DNA of 64,000 nt, from assembly GCA_964464925.1 (NCBI GenBank), contig CAYXLI010000020.1, forward strand, positions 44,506 through 108,505, given 5' to 3'. Under the pieces are notes generated by a model. It ran no database searches and was not told the DNA's origin. It was given only the letters and a program-made list of their open reading frames with translations. This DNA is from CAYXLI01 sp964464925 (GTDB lineage Bacteria > Acidobacteriota > Terriglobia > Bryobacterales > Bryobacteraceae). This document shows, piece after piece, positions 26,076-34,105 of this stretch (the stretch's first letter is position 1; each line of letters starts with the position of its first letter). The translations under genes were made by a program, and so were the position numbers.

Positions 26076-26318
26076 TTACTGTTCCACCCACTGAGCGATC
26101 TTTTGGTCGATTGCGCTCCAGGGAACCAGGAACGGTTTGTTCGTGCACTGGATTTCCAGCATCTTCGCATCCGGATCGTACTTCCAGTTGACCGTAAAGC
26201 CCCTCTGCGAGGTGCTTCCTTTATTCGCGTTCAGATTCAATCCGAAGTCCAGAGCTTTTCGCTTTAATGCACTGAATCGCTCCGGAGTTACGTTCGGAAA
26301 ACGTTGTATGACGCCCAT
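26076..26318 (-). CDS. Small conserved hypothetical protein
   Basis: An 80-residue protein, start chosen at ATG 26318 because a perfect AGGAGG lies ten bases upstream; the frame extends to 26399 without such a site. The sequence begins GVIQRFPNVTPERFSALKRKA, has a central NWKYDPDAKMLEIQC strand pair and ends VPWSAIDQKIAQWVEQ, suggesting a small alpha-beta fold. No signal peptide or membrane segment. I do not recognise the family. It converges on the MFS-ABM gene with a 19-bp gap. Confidence 0.6.
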   Translation of the reverse strand: MGVIQRFPNVTPERFSALKRKALDFGLNLNANKGSTSQRGFTVNWKYDPDAKMLEIQCTNKPFLVPWSAIDQKIAQWVEQ

Positions 26319-26564
26319 CGGCGATACTCCTCCTACGCTGAGGGTCTCAACAGCGCCATACTCGCGAACAAGCGAAGTTCTTGTATGTGTCTGAAACACC
26401 GAAGAATAAAGTCAGGCGATTTGCCGTGACCGCGGTTCTTCGCCGAGCCGTTGCGAGAGCCACCTCCCGCCCTGGCGCGGCCTTCGTATGCGGAAATCGC
26501 AGGATTCGGTTGGGCGCTAGGCCCATCCGCTCACACCTGCCCTGCTGTAGTCGATAAGTGTCTC

Positions 26565-27431
26565 GTGACGACTTGCAGCCCGGCAGATACTTACAAACAA
26601 AAGGCGATGGAGCATCTCTCCAACCTTCCGCCTTTTTCTCCGATTTTGAATCGTCTGCTCGCGATGATGGGAAACGATGACGTGCCGTTCTCCACCCTCG
26701 GGGCTCAAATCGAGAAGGACACCGTCTTGGCCGGAAATATTCTGAAAATCGTCAATTCGGCGCTGTATGGCCGAACCGGGACGGTGACCTCCATCGTACA
26801 CGCCATATCAATCCTCGGCACCGCGCGCCTTCGGAACTGCGCTCTCGCGTTTTCAGTCAACCGTCTCTGGAATAACCTGCGGACGCCCTCGCGCTGGTCG
26901 GCAATCCGCTTCAACACGCATTCGCTGGCCACGGCGATGATGGCGGATCGGCTCGCCGAGTTGCGGCCGATCGATTTCGCCGAGGGGGCCTTCGCGTCCG
27001 GCCTCTTTCACGATCTTGGCAAGCTGCTGATCGCCATGACCTCCGCGCGCGAATACGAGATCTTGCACAAGGAATTCCAAGCCGCCGGCCCAAATATAGA
27101 GCAACGCGAACGCGAGTTGCTGGGCGTTACCCATTCTGAACTTTCCGCCATGGCGCTCGAACGCTGGAACTTGCCGAAACCCGTGCAATCCGCCGTGCTC
27201 CACCATCACAGTCCCGAGCTATACAGCGCGCTGGCGCCCAATCTCGCGCACCTCGTTCATGCCGCCAACGCTACGGTCCGCGATCTCGGTTTTACGATCG
27301 ACCTTCCGGCCGGCGCTGACCATCACCGTCCGGAAACGTTTGTTTACCTCGAAGAGCTGAACGTCCCGGACATCCCTGCTTTCATAGCCTCGTTCGAAAC
27401 CGCGCTGAACACGCTCACATCTGCCGGCTAA
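26565..27431 (+). CDS. HDOD domain signalling protein
   Basis: About 288 residues covering an HDOD domain: NLPPFSPILNRLLAMM, the DTVLAGNILKIVNSALYG segment, SIVHAISILGTARLRNCAL, LFHDLGK and HHHSPE. HDOD proteins resemble HD hydrolases but usually act as signalling scaffolds in cyclic-nucleotide and motility control. The GTG at 26565 is preferred since residues before it (frame open to 26451) do not look like the family; ATG 26607 is a further option. It is monocistronic and converges on the methyltransferase gene. Confidence 0.82.
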   Translation: MTTCSPADTYKQKAMEHLSNLPPFSPILNRLLAMMGNDDVPFSTLGAQIEKDTVLAGNILKIVNSALYGRTGTVTSIVHAISILGTARLRNCALAFSVNRLWNNLRTPSRWSAIRFNTHSLATAMMADRLAELRPIDFAEGAFASGLFHDLGKLLIAMTSAREYEILHKEFQAAGPNIEQRERELLGVTHSELSAMALERWNLPKPVQSAVLHHHSPELYSALAPNLAHLVHAANATVRDLGFTIDLPAGADHHRPETFVYLEELNVPDIPAFIASFETALNTLTSAG

Positions 27432-27434
27432 CGC

Positions 27435-27476
27435 CCAGAGCTATTTCTTAAACAGCCAGAGCTATTTCTTAAACAG
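27435..27476. repeat. Perfect 21-bp tandem duplication
   Basis: Two identical, abutting 21-bp units (27435-27455 and 27456-27476), each reading CCAGAGCTATTTCTTAAACA plus G. The unit contains the last codons and stop of the minus-strand methyltransferase gene (LFKK then stop at 27464-27462), so the second copy repeats that tail in frame beyond the stop. It looks like a recent slippage duplication. Confidence 0.9.
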
Positions 27477-28181
27477 AAAGATGTGCTGCCTCGGTAGATC
27501 TTCGATGATCTTATCGAGCTGATATCCTTCTGCGCCGACCTCAGCCTTCACCTCTTCGACACTCATTTTGTGCTCCGGGCGGATCGGAATCCTGGGATCC
27601 TCCTTCCGGTATTCGATCAGCACGAGCCTCCCGTCGGGCTTCAACGCACTTTTCAGCTTTCGCAACATGGACTGCGGCTGCGAAAACTCGTGGTACACGT
27701 CCACCAGCAGAATAACGTCCATTGCGCTCTTGGGAAGCTTCGGATCCGCCTCCGTCCCGAGAACGGTCTCCACGTTGTGGACCTTCGCCTTTGCCGCCCG
27801 TTCTCTCAACAGTCTCAACATTTCCGGCTGCACATCCGTCGCGAAAACCTTGCCGTCCGGGCCGACCCTCTTCGCCATGCGAATCGAAAAGTACCCCACT
27901 CCCGCGCCGACGTCCGCCACCACCATACCGCTCCGGATTCCGATCGCATCCAATGCCGTATCCGGCATCTCTTCAAGTTCCCGCTCACTCCTCTCCAGCC
28001 AGTCCACCCCGCCCATCCCCATGACGGGAGCGATCCGGCGTCCCGTAATCGGATGTTCGGCTTGTCCGAACGCGATTCCCGGCCAAAATAACAGGACACA
28101 AATGGCCCAAATCAACCTTGCGGTGGGTTGCCAGGGTTTCGAGAAGTTAGCTACAGTGACAGAATTGGTTCCCAGACTCAT
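27462..28181 (-). CDS. Exported class I SAM-dependent methyltransferase
   Basis: About 239 residues from ATG 28181, which has GGAAGGAAAGGA just upstream. The N-terminus carries a signal-like helix (LIWAICVLLFWPGIAFGQA, about residues 24-41), unusual for a methyltransferase. Motif I is VADVGAGVGYFSIRMA, with FATDVQP (motif post I) and DVILLVDVYHEF (motif II). Similar exported methyltransferases with a GRRIAPVMGMGGVDWLERSERE prelude (here in pieces) are common in Acidobacteria and Planctomycetes; their substrate is unknown. The start codon shares the CATG at 28179-28182 with the divergent lipoprotein gene. Confidence 0.82.
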   Translation of the reverse strand: MSLGTNSVTVANFSKPWQPTARLIWAICVLLFWPGIAFGQAEHPITGRRIAPVMGMGGVDWLERSERELEEMPDTALDAIGIRSGMVVADVGAGVGYFSIRMAKRVGPDGKVFATDVQPEMLRLLRERAAKAKVHNVETVLGTEADPKLPKSAMDVILLVDVYHEFSQPQSMLRKLKSALKPDGRLVLIEYRKEDPRIPIRPEHKMSVEEVKAEVGAEGYQLDKIIEDLPRQHIFLFKK

Positions 28182-28704
28182 GTCCTTTCCTTCCATCTTC
28201 GCAAGGCGATTTGCCTTCGGCACCCTGGTTGTTTCTGCTTTATTGGTCGCGGGATGCAATTCCCCATCGCCCACAAAAGAGCTTCCCCGGTCGTTAGGGA
28301 CGTTTCTCATGGGTGACAGGGTGCAGCTTGGTCCACTCATTTACACTGTCCTGGAAACAAGCTGGAAAAGTCAATTGATTGAAGACACATCGGCATCCGC
28401 TCCGAAGAACCGCTTCCTCATCGTTAAATTGACGGTTACCAACTCCGGAAAAGACGACTTACCGTTGCCTCAAATGGCCCTGACGAACGCTTCCGGTCAG
28501 ACGTTTAGTGAGCTGTCAGACATAAAAGAAGACCTTCCCCGCTGGTTCGGCGGGATTCTCCGCCAGTTGAAAGCAGGGCAGACCGAAACCGGAGTCGTTG
28601 CTTTCGATGTGCCCATGGCAGCATACAAACTCAAGGTGACCGATGGCGGCGACATTGAAGAAGAGAAATTCGCCTTCATTGATATTCCGCTCCAGCTACA
28701 ATAA
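28180..28704 (+). CDS. DUF4352-like lipoprotein
   Basis: A 174-residue protein with a lipoprotein signal (FGTLVVSALLVAGCNS; acylated C26) and an immunoglobulin-like beta domain of the DUF4352 type (FLMGDRVQLGPLIYTVLETSW, NRFLIVKLTVTNSGKDD, TGVVAFDVP). Such domains sit at the cell surface or periplasm; function unknown. The frame is open further upstream to 27568, but only the ATG at 28180 gives a lipobox. No clear Shine-Dalgarno is seen. The start codon overlaps, on the opposite strand, the methyltransferase start. A protein of related theme follows 7 bp after the stop. Confidence 0.72.
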   Translation: MSFPSIFARRFAFGTLVVSALLVAGCNSPSPTKELPRSLGTFLMGDRVQLGPLIYTVLETSWKSQLIEDTSASAPKNRFLIVKLTVTNSGKDDLPLPQMALTNASGQTFSELSDIKEDLPRWFGGILRQLKAGQTETGVVAFDVPMAAYKLKVTDGGDIEEEKFAFIDIPLQLQ

Positions 28705-28711
28705 GGGCGTC

Positions 28712-29563
28712 GTGCGCTCGTCTTTATTGCTGATTGCTGCCGGATTCGTGCTTTCTGCCGCCGGACCGGCGGGCTTGACCCTGCAGAATCTGACCTTTAC
28801 CGAATACGAGGACGGGCCGCCTCTGGCGCGCGCCCACCTGTTCCAGGCCGGCGAGACCCTTTTCCTCAACTTCCGGATCGCGGGATACAGCACCTTCTCT
28901 GACACCGACGAAGTCAAGCACGTAAAGCTTTCCTGGACTATCGATACCAAGGATCCGCAGTCCCGCCTGATCGCCCCCCCTGAGAGCGGCAAGGTCGATA
29001 CGGCGCTCGATCAGGAAGATAAGAAATGGATGCCCAAGGTTCGCTATATGGTCGAGATTCCCTCTCAAGCCGCATCCGGAACCTACCGCCTGACCATTCA
29101 CCTCGACGACGGCTATTCGAAATCCGGCGTATCCAACATGCTCGAGATCCCGGTAAAAGGCCAGGACATCGAACCCTCAGATCACCTGGTCGTCCGCAAT
29201 CTGCAATTCTTCCGGGCGGAAGAAGATCGCCAGCCCCTCAGCGCCAATTTCGCTTACCGCCAGGGCGATACCGTGTGGCTCCGGTTTGATATGACCGGCT
29301 TTCGGGTAAACCCGCCTAAAAATGAATACTCGGTCAACTACGGGGTCGCATTGCTCGATTCTTCCGGAAAAGCGCTCTTCTCCGCTCCCAATGCCGCCGC
29401 CGACGCGCAGGAATCCTTTTACCCCAAGCGTTTCGTTCCCGCCTCGCTGAGCCTCAATTTGGATAAGAGTATCCGGCCCGGCCAGTATACGGTTGTAATC
29501 ACAGCCACCGACGTCCTCGCCGGAGTGAATACCGACCAAAGGCGCCAGTTCAGCGTCGAGTGA
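28712..29563 (+). CDS. Exported beta-sandwich protein of unknown function
   Basis: About 283 residues from a GTG start, preceded by AAGGG, with a signal peptide (VRSSLLLIAAGFVLSAAG). Two similar Ig-like units follow (residues about 25-150 and 160-283): LTLQNLTFTEYEDGPPLARA/LFQAGETLFLNFRIAGY matches VVRNLQFFRAEEDRQPLSANFAYRQGDTVWLRFDMTGF in spaced positions, each closing with GTYRLTIHLDDGYS or GQYTVVITATDVLAG. It is thus an internal duplication. It lies 7 bp after the DUF4352 lipoprotein gene, probably one operon. I do not recognise a named family. Confidence 0.75.
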   Translation: MRSSLLLIAAGFVLSAAGPAGLTLQNLTFTEYEDGPPLARAHLFQAGETLFLNFRIAGYSTFSDTDEVKHVKLSWTIDTKDPQSRLIAPPESGKVDTALDQEDKKWMPKVRYMVEIPSQAASGTYRLTIHLDDGYSKSGVSNMLEIPVKGQDIEPSDHLVVRNLQFFRAEEDRQPLSANFAYRQGDTVWLRFDMTGFRVNPPKNEYSVNYGVALLDSSGKALFSAPNAAADAQESFYPKRFVPASLSLNLDKSIRPGQYTVVITATDVLAGVNTDQRRQFSVE

Positions 29564-29564
29564 T

Positions 29565-30125
29565 TCAGCGCTTCAGCGCCTCAATCTCGGCTTTCAGTTC
29601 CTCTAATTTCGCCAAAATGGCATTGTGCCGCCCCTCATCCTCGGTCGGTATGTGGCGTGTAATAAAAAACACGCCGCCCGGTTCGAGCGTGCAATCCTTG
29701 ATCTCGCGGAGCGACTCGAACCCCTGCCGGTGTGCAACGGCCAGCAATTCCGCCTTGGTCATGAGTTCTTTCGCGAGCGCCGCGGACTGGATCTTCCCGT
29801 CGACAACCAGTTTCGTCGGGTGCCCTTCCAGCAATTGATCCAATCTCCTGTGCCGGAACAAGAACCGCACCGTAAAGTAATTCATGGACAACAGCGCAAC
29901 CGCGCCGATTAGCCCGCCCAACAGGGTATTGTCATCGCCGATAATCGCATTCTGCACGGTGTTCGACAGGCAGAGCAGCACCACCAGATCGAACGGATTC
30001 AGTTGCGCCAGTTCTCTCTTTCCGAAAACGCGCAGCATGAGAACCAGCGCGACATACACGATCACGGGTCTGAGAATCTTCTCCAACAGCGGCAGCTTTA
30101 GAACAAACAGATCACTCCATAACAT
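29565..30125 (-). CDS. DUF421/YetF-type membrane protein
   Basis: A 186-residue protein with two or three N-terminal helices (IVYVALVLMLRVFGKRELAQLNPFDLVVLL, given here as adjoining parts) and a cytoplasmic YetF-like alpha-beta domain (HPTKLVVDGKIQ, EELMTKAELLAVAHRQGFESL-like segment, CTLEPGGVFFI). The GKRELAQLNPFDLVVLL signature is diagnostic. Members are linked with spore and envelope functions in Bacillus but have no defined activity. A C-terminal charged helix (LAKLEELKAEIEALKR) could oligomerise. It starts 88 bp from a divergent methyltransferase gene. Confidence 0.88.
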   Translation of the reverse strand: MLWSDLFVLKLPLLEKILRPVIVYVALVLMLRVFGKRELAQLNPFDLVVLLCLSNTVQNAIIGDDNTLLGGLIGAVALLSMNYFTVRFLFRHRRLDQLLEGHPTKLVVDGKIQSAALAKELMTKAELLAVAHRQGFESLREIKDCTLEPGGVFFITRHIPTEDEGRHNAILAKLEELKAEIEALKR

Positions 30126-30213
30126 CTGCTCAGCATATCCGGTGGCAGTCCCCGCAATGGAATCCGAGGCGTTTTCCCAATCTGCTACCCCGTCTCACGT
30201 ACATTGAAAGCAG

Positions 30214-30849
30214 ATGCCCGAACCAGTCAACCTGTGGACCTCTCCCGAGCATGCCCTTGAATACCTCAGCCGCGCCGATTCCATTCCTCACCGTACCGAA
30301 GGAGAAGCCGAACTCCTCAGCGTACTTCCCCGCCCTCTCCGCCGTGTCCTCGACCTCGGCACAGGCGACGGCCGCCTCCTGAATCTCGTCAAACTCGCAC
30401 GCCCGGAGGTCCAATCAGTTGCCGTCGATTTCTCCCCCACCATGCTGGCTAAAGCACGCGAGCGCTTCGTCGACGACAAGTCCGTCGTCATTGTTGCCCA
30501 CGACCTCAGTCAGCCCCTCCCCGCACTCGGGACCTTCGACGCCGTCGTGTCCAGCTTCGCCATCCACCACCTCGATGATGACCGGAAGCATTCGCTCTAC
30601 TCGGAAATCTTCCAGCTTCTGAATTCCGGAGGCGTATTCTGCAATCTCGAACACGTCTCTTCCCCTACCCCGCTTCTTCACAGTGAATTTCTTGCACTAC
30701 TAGGCGCCACCACCGGCCAGGATGATCCTTCCAACAAGCTCCTCGACACTGAGACCCAGCTCAAGTGGCTACAAAACCTCGGCTTCCACCACGTCGACTG
30801 TCTTTGGAAATGGCGGGAACTCGCGCTACTGACTGCCCGCCGTCCCTGA
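30214..30849 (+). CDS. Class I SAM-dependent methyltransferase
   Basis: A 211-residue cytoplasmic methyltransferase. Motif I is VLDLGTGDGRLLNLV, post I AVDFSPTML and motif II TFDAVVSSFAIHHL. There is no signal peptide. The profile is of the small-molecule Methyltransf_25/trans-aconitate type; substrate unknown. No conserved neighbour suggests a pathway. Confidence 0.85.
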   Translation: MPEPVNLWTSPEHALEYLSRADSIPHRTEGEAELLSVLPRPLRRVLDLGTGDGRLLNLVKLARPEVQSVAVDFSPTMLAKARERFVDDKSVVIVAHDLSQPLPALGTFDAVVSSFAIHHLDDDRKHSLYSEIFQLLNSGGVFCNLEHVSSPTPLLHSEFLALLGATTGQDDPSNKLLDTETQLKWLQNLGFHHVDCLWKWRELALLTARRP

Positions 30850-30919
30850 TTCGTCCTACTACAAAGCTAGTAAATCTGCGTTATCCTAGTAGTGATACCG
30901 AGGAGGATCAGAGGAAAAC

Positions 30920-31606
30920 ATGATGAAGCGACTGATCGCCTGTTTATCGATGGCGGCGTCCGCAATGCTCGGAGCTAGCTTGCCTTCGATTCACACCCAG
31001 GTGAAAGGAAATTACATCGAAGCACGTACGGCGGACGTATTTACCGGTCCGTGTTTCGCAAACTCGGAAGTGGATCTGGTTGGCAATCTGGCCGTTTTCG
31101 GCTGGCGCATTAACCAGGGCAACTGGCAAGGCGTGTCACTCGACGGTCTTTCGGTCGTCGGTGTGGTCAAGGCCAACAGCACGCTCGGCAATGTAAACGG
31201 CAATGCTTACCCGGTCAAGTCGGTCCTGATTGTGGACGAGAAGGCATCGCCCGAACAGCGCCTCGCGCTCAAAGCCTTCGCCCAGAAGATGGCTGGCGAC
31301 CTGCTCCAGGACATCGTGAAGATCGATGCCCAGCCGATTGAATTCACCTTCGAGAACAACAATATTCATACAGGCAAGGGCAAGCTTTCGGCCGGAACAC
31401 TCGCCGAGATCCGCACCCGCGCCATCAACCAGGGTGACCACCTTTGCACGAACGAAGAGACCTGGTATCCGCCGCTAACGAAGACGACGCATGCGATGCC
31501 CGCGGTCGCTCTCGCCCACAGCTATAAGGGCACTGGACTGAACACCGTCTGGAGCAGCCCCGATAAGCGCAGCGCCTTCATTGGCGAATTCAACTTCTCC
31601 GAATAA
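30920..31606 (+). CDS. Exported DUF1326 protein
   Basis: A 228-residue protein with a signal peptide (MMKRLIACLSMAASAMLGAS) and the DUF1326 opening GNYIEARTADVFTGPCFANSE. A second pair of cysteine residues occurs near HLCTNEETWYP. The family has been found in thiol-rich, often metal-linked exported proteins, but its function is unsettled. GAGGAGG precedes the ATG, so translation should be strong. Confidence 0.82.
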   Translation: MMKRLIACLSMAASAMLGASLPSIHTQVKGNYIEARTADVFTGPCFANSEVDLVGNLAVFGWRINQGNWQGVSLDGLSVVGVVKANSTLGNVNGNAYPVKSVLIVDEKASPEQRLALKAFAQKMAGDLLQDIVKIDAQPIEFTFENNNIHTGKGKLSAGTLAEIRTRAINQGDHLCTNEETWYPPLTKTTHAMPAVALAHSYKGTGLNTVWSSPDKRSAFIGEFNFSE

Positions 31607-31716
31607 GCCGCCTTTAGGGAGGGTGCTTCTTTATAGGTGCCCTCTCCCTCTCCTATCTCTTCTTTGCAAGTCAATTTCCGAAGCGAATCGCCACCTCATG
31701 ATAGTCTGTGCTTGCC

Positions 31717-33219
31717 ATGAGATTCCGCTCGCTCCTTGCACTGCTGGTTCTACTCACTCCCTCCTTCGCCGCTGACCTCACCGGAAATTGGGTCATCTCT
31801 GAACCGCGCAACGACGGCACGTCCCGCCGCACTTATTTCAACTTGAAGCAGGATGGAACTCACGTCACTGGGTTCATTCGCATGACGCAGTTTTTTTATC
31901 CCGAGGTGGACGGTACGGTCGGCCCTGATGGCTTCGTCCTCAACGCCTCGATGCGTGACGGTAAGAACGAACGAAAGGCCCGCTTTGAAGGCAAGCAGGA
32001 AGGCGACGAACTCCGCATCACCATGCCGCGCCGCGGCAATCAGCAGCCTGCGGTGCTCACCGCTCACCGGGCCCCGGCCGGCGAAGGTGCGATCCCCTCT
32101 CGCATTGCGCCTCCGGCTCTTCACAAGGTCCGCTCGAACGGTCTGGCAAAGACGCCCCCGATGGGCTGGAACAGTTGGAATAAATTCGCTTCGCGCGTCG
32201 ATGACGCCACCATCCGCACCATCGCAGACGCCATGGCCTCCAATGGCATGAAAGAGGCTGGCTACATCTACATCAACATCGATGACACCTGGGAAGCGGA
32301 TCGGGACGCCCAAGGCAACATCACCACCAACAGGAAATTTCCTGACATGAAGGCCCTCGCCGATTATGTTCACTCGAAAGGCCTGAAACTCGGCATCTAC
32401 TCCTCGCCTGGCCCGAACACCTGCGCAGGCTACGAAGGCAGTTACGGACATGAGGAGCAGGATGCCCGCACGTTCGCTGCATGGGGAATCGATTACCTCA
32501 AGTACGATTGGTGTGGCGCCCGCAACATCTACACCGACGAAGAGATGCAACCCGTCTATCAGAAAATGGGTGACGCGCTCCTCGCGGCCGGCCGCCCGAT
32601 CGTATACAGCCTTTGTCAATACGGACGCCAGGACGTTTGGAAGTGGGGGCCCGAAGTGGGCGGGAATCTCTGGCGCACCACCGGCGACATCCGCGATTCG
32701 TGGGCGTCCATGACCAACATTGGCTTCAAGCAAAACGATCTTGCTCCCTACGCCGGTCCCGGCCATTGGAACGATCCCGACATGCTGGAGATCGGCAACG
32801 GCGGCATGACGGATACTGAGTACCGCACCCATATGAGCCTATGGGCGATCCTCGCTGCGCCGCTCCTGGCCGGCAATGACCTGCGCGATATGAGTCCGGC
32901 CACGAAGGATATCCTGCTGAACCGCGAAGTCATCGCAATTGACCAGGATCCTCTCGGCAAACAGGGCACACGCATCGCGCAAAACGGCGAGCAGGAGATC
33001 TGGGAGCGTCCTTTGTCTGGCGGTTCGTACGCACTGGCTCTCTTCAACCGCTCCCCCGCCGATGCGAAGATGTCCGTATCCTGGTCGGAAACAGCCCTGA
33101 AAAAGGCTCCCAAGAGCATACGCGATCTGTGGAATCACACCGCGGTCAAACCGGAACCTGAGTCCTTCACGGCTATGGTTCCCGGCCACGGAGTCGTAAT
33201 GCTGCGCGTGCACCGGTGA
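31717..33219 (+). CDS. Glycoside hydrolase family 27 alpha-galactosidase, exported
   Basis: A 500-residue secreted glycosidase. A signal peptide (MRFRSLLALLVLLTPSFA) leads to an extra beta domain (residues about 20-120), then the GH27 barrel beginning LAKTPPMGWNSWNKF. The nucleophile is D264 in YLKYDWC and the acid/base D324 in RTTGDIRDSW. A C-terminal beta domain follows (EQEIWERPLSGGSYALALFN). It releases terminal alpha-galactose or, in some members, alpha-N-acetylgalactosamine or beta-arabinopyranose. The start at ATG 31717 is preferred to GTG 31708. The N-terminal domain resembles the small exported protein at 40131-40490 (shared D-x-TGNW and K-x-DGT-x-x-TG). A hairpin follows at the stop. 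Confidence 0.93.
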   Translation: MRFRSLLALLVLLTPSFAADLTGNWVISEPRNDGTSRRTYFNLKQDGTHVTGFIRMTQFFYPEVDGTVGPDGFVLNASMRDGKNERKARFEGKQEGDELRITMPRRGNQQPAVLTAHRAPAGEGAIPSRIAPPALHKVRSNGLAKTPPMGWNSWNKFASRVDDATIRTIADAMASNGMKEAGYIYINIDDTWEADRDAQGNITTNRKFPDMKALADYVHSKGLKLGIYSSPGPNTCAGYEGSYGHEEQDARTFAAWGIDYLKYDWCGARNIYTDEEMQPVYQKMGDALLAAGRPIVYSLCQYGRQDVWKWGPEVGGNLWRTTGDIRDSWASMTNIGFKQNDLAPYAGPGHWNDPDMLEIGNGGMTDTEYRTHMSLWAILAAPLLAGNDLRDMSPATKDILLNREVIAIDQDPLGKQGTRIAQNGEQEIWERPLSGGSYALALFNRSPADAKMSVSWSETALKKAPKSIRDLWNHTAVKPEPESFTAMVPGHGVVMLRVHR

Positions 33220-33238
33220 CAAGGCAGTCCGTCACCGG
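33213..33238 (+). terminator. Hairpin overlapping the GH27 stop codon
   Basis: An 8-bp perfect inverted repeat (CCGGTGAC at 33213-33220, GTCACCGG at 33231-33238; 10-base spacer) spans the stop codon. An alternative smaller hairpin (AGTCCG-TCAC-CGGACT, 33226-33241) overlaps it. No continuous T-run follows, so factor-independent termination is unsure; RNA stability is an alternative role. Confidence 0.4.
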
Positions 33239-33376
33239 ACTTAGCAAATTTATTTCTCACCTCTTTTCCATCACTTCGGGCCAAGCCGCCAGTCCTTCGG
33301 TTCGGCCCGTTTGCCAAACTCGTGCGTAGGTAAGGCTCGTCTGCCTTCCAATTCTTACGGAAAAGAGAAACTGATC

Positions 33377-34003
33377 ATGCAAGTCTCAGAGGCGCGCATC
33401 GCGGCCAATCGCGCGAACGCCCAAAAGTCTACAGGCCCTAAGGACACATCGAAAACCCGGTTCAACGGGGTGAAACATGGGCTCACGGCGCAGCACGCGC
33501 TCCTCCCCTGGGAGCACAAGGACGACCTCGACGCGATCATCGAATCCTTCGAATCCCGTTTCAAGCCCGTAGACAATTTCGAGCGCCTGCTCGTCAAACA
33601 CGCCACCCAGGCCTATTGGCGTATGGAGCGCTCCCTCCGTATGGAAGCGAGCATGTTCGAAACCATGGCCAACGCCGAGTACGAAGCCGCCGGTGCGCAA
33701 CCCGGTGACCTCCATGCCGGCCATCTCGAAGCCATGGGTTTCATGAAGGCCGATCAGATCATGGACCGCTACCGCCGCTACGACGCCCATCTCCAGCGCG
33801 CCTTTGACAAAGCCATGCAGCGCGTCGAAAAAATGGCTTCGCTTCGCACAACCGCAAAAGCCGAACCCCTTCCTCCCGCCGAACCCGTCATCGAGCCGCC
33901 CCGCGACGGCCTCAAAGAGTCGTTCGTACAGCTCCCGTTCGAAAAGAACGCCGTTCTCCAGCTCCGCGGCGAGCGCTTCGTCAACGCTCCTCCTCCACGC
34001 TAA
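33377..34003 (+). CDS. Conserved hypothetical of the ANRANAQKSTGPK family
   Basis: A 208-residue soluble protein starting SEARIAANRANAQKSTGPKD, followed by a TRFNGVKHGLTA motif, a helical middle (about residues 60-160) and a proline-rich stretch (PLPPAEPVIEPPRD). Proteins with this N-terminus are found in many copies in Acidobacteria genomes and no function is known to me; the basic start suggests nucleic acid binding. ATG 33377 is the family start; upstream codons from 33311 are not family-like. The gene stands alone. Confidence 0.8.
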   Translation: MQVSEARIAANRANAQKSTGPKDTSKTRFNGVKHGLTAQHALLPWEHKDDLDAIIESFESRFKPVDNFERLLVKHATQAYWRMERSLRMEASMFETMANAEYEAAGAQPGDLHAGHLEAMGFMKADQIMDRYRRYDAHLQRAFDKAMQRVEKMASLRTTAKAEPLPPAEPVIEPPRDGLKESFVQLPFEKNAVLQLRGERFVNAPPPR

Positions 34004-34105
34004 ACTGTGCCCGGAGGAGCCCTGGGAAAGGTGATCTCCCCACCGATCTTTGAAAATCGAATCTTCTGTACGAAACCGGACCGCGGCGCGTTACCCTGGT
34101 AGGTA

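Noticed and set aside
27568..28179. Upstream extension of the DUF4352 lipoprotein
   Set aside because: It reads antisense to the methyltransferase gene; only the ATG at 28180 yields a lipoprotein signal.
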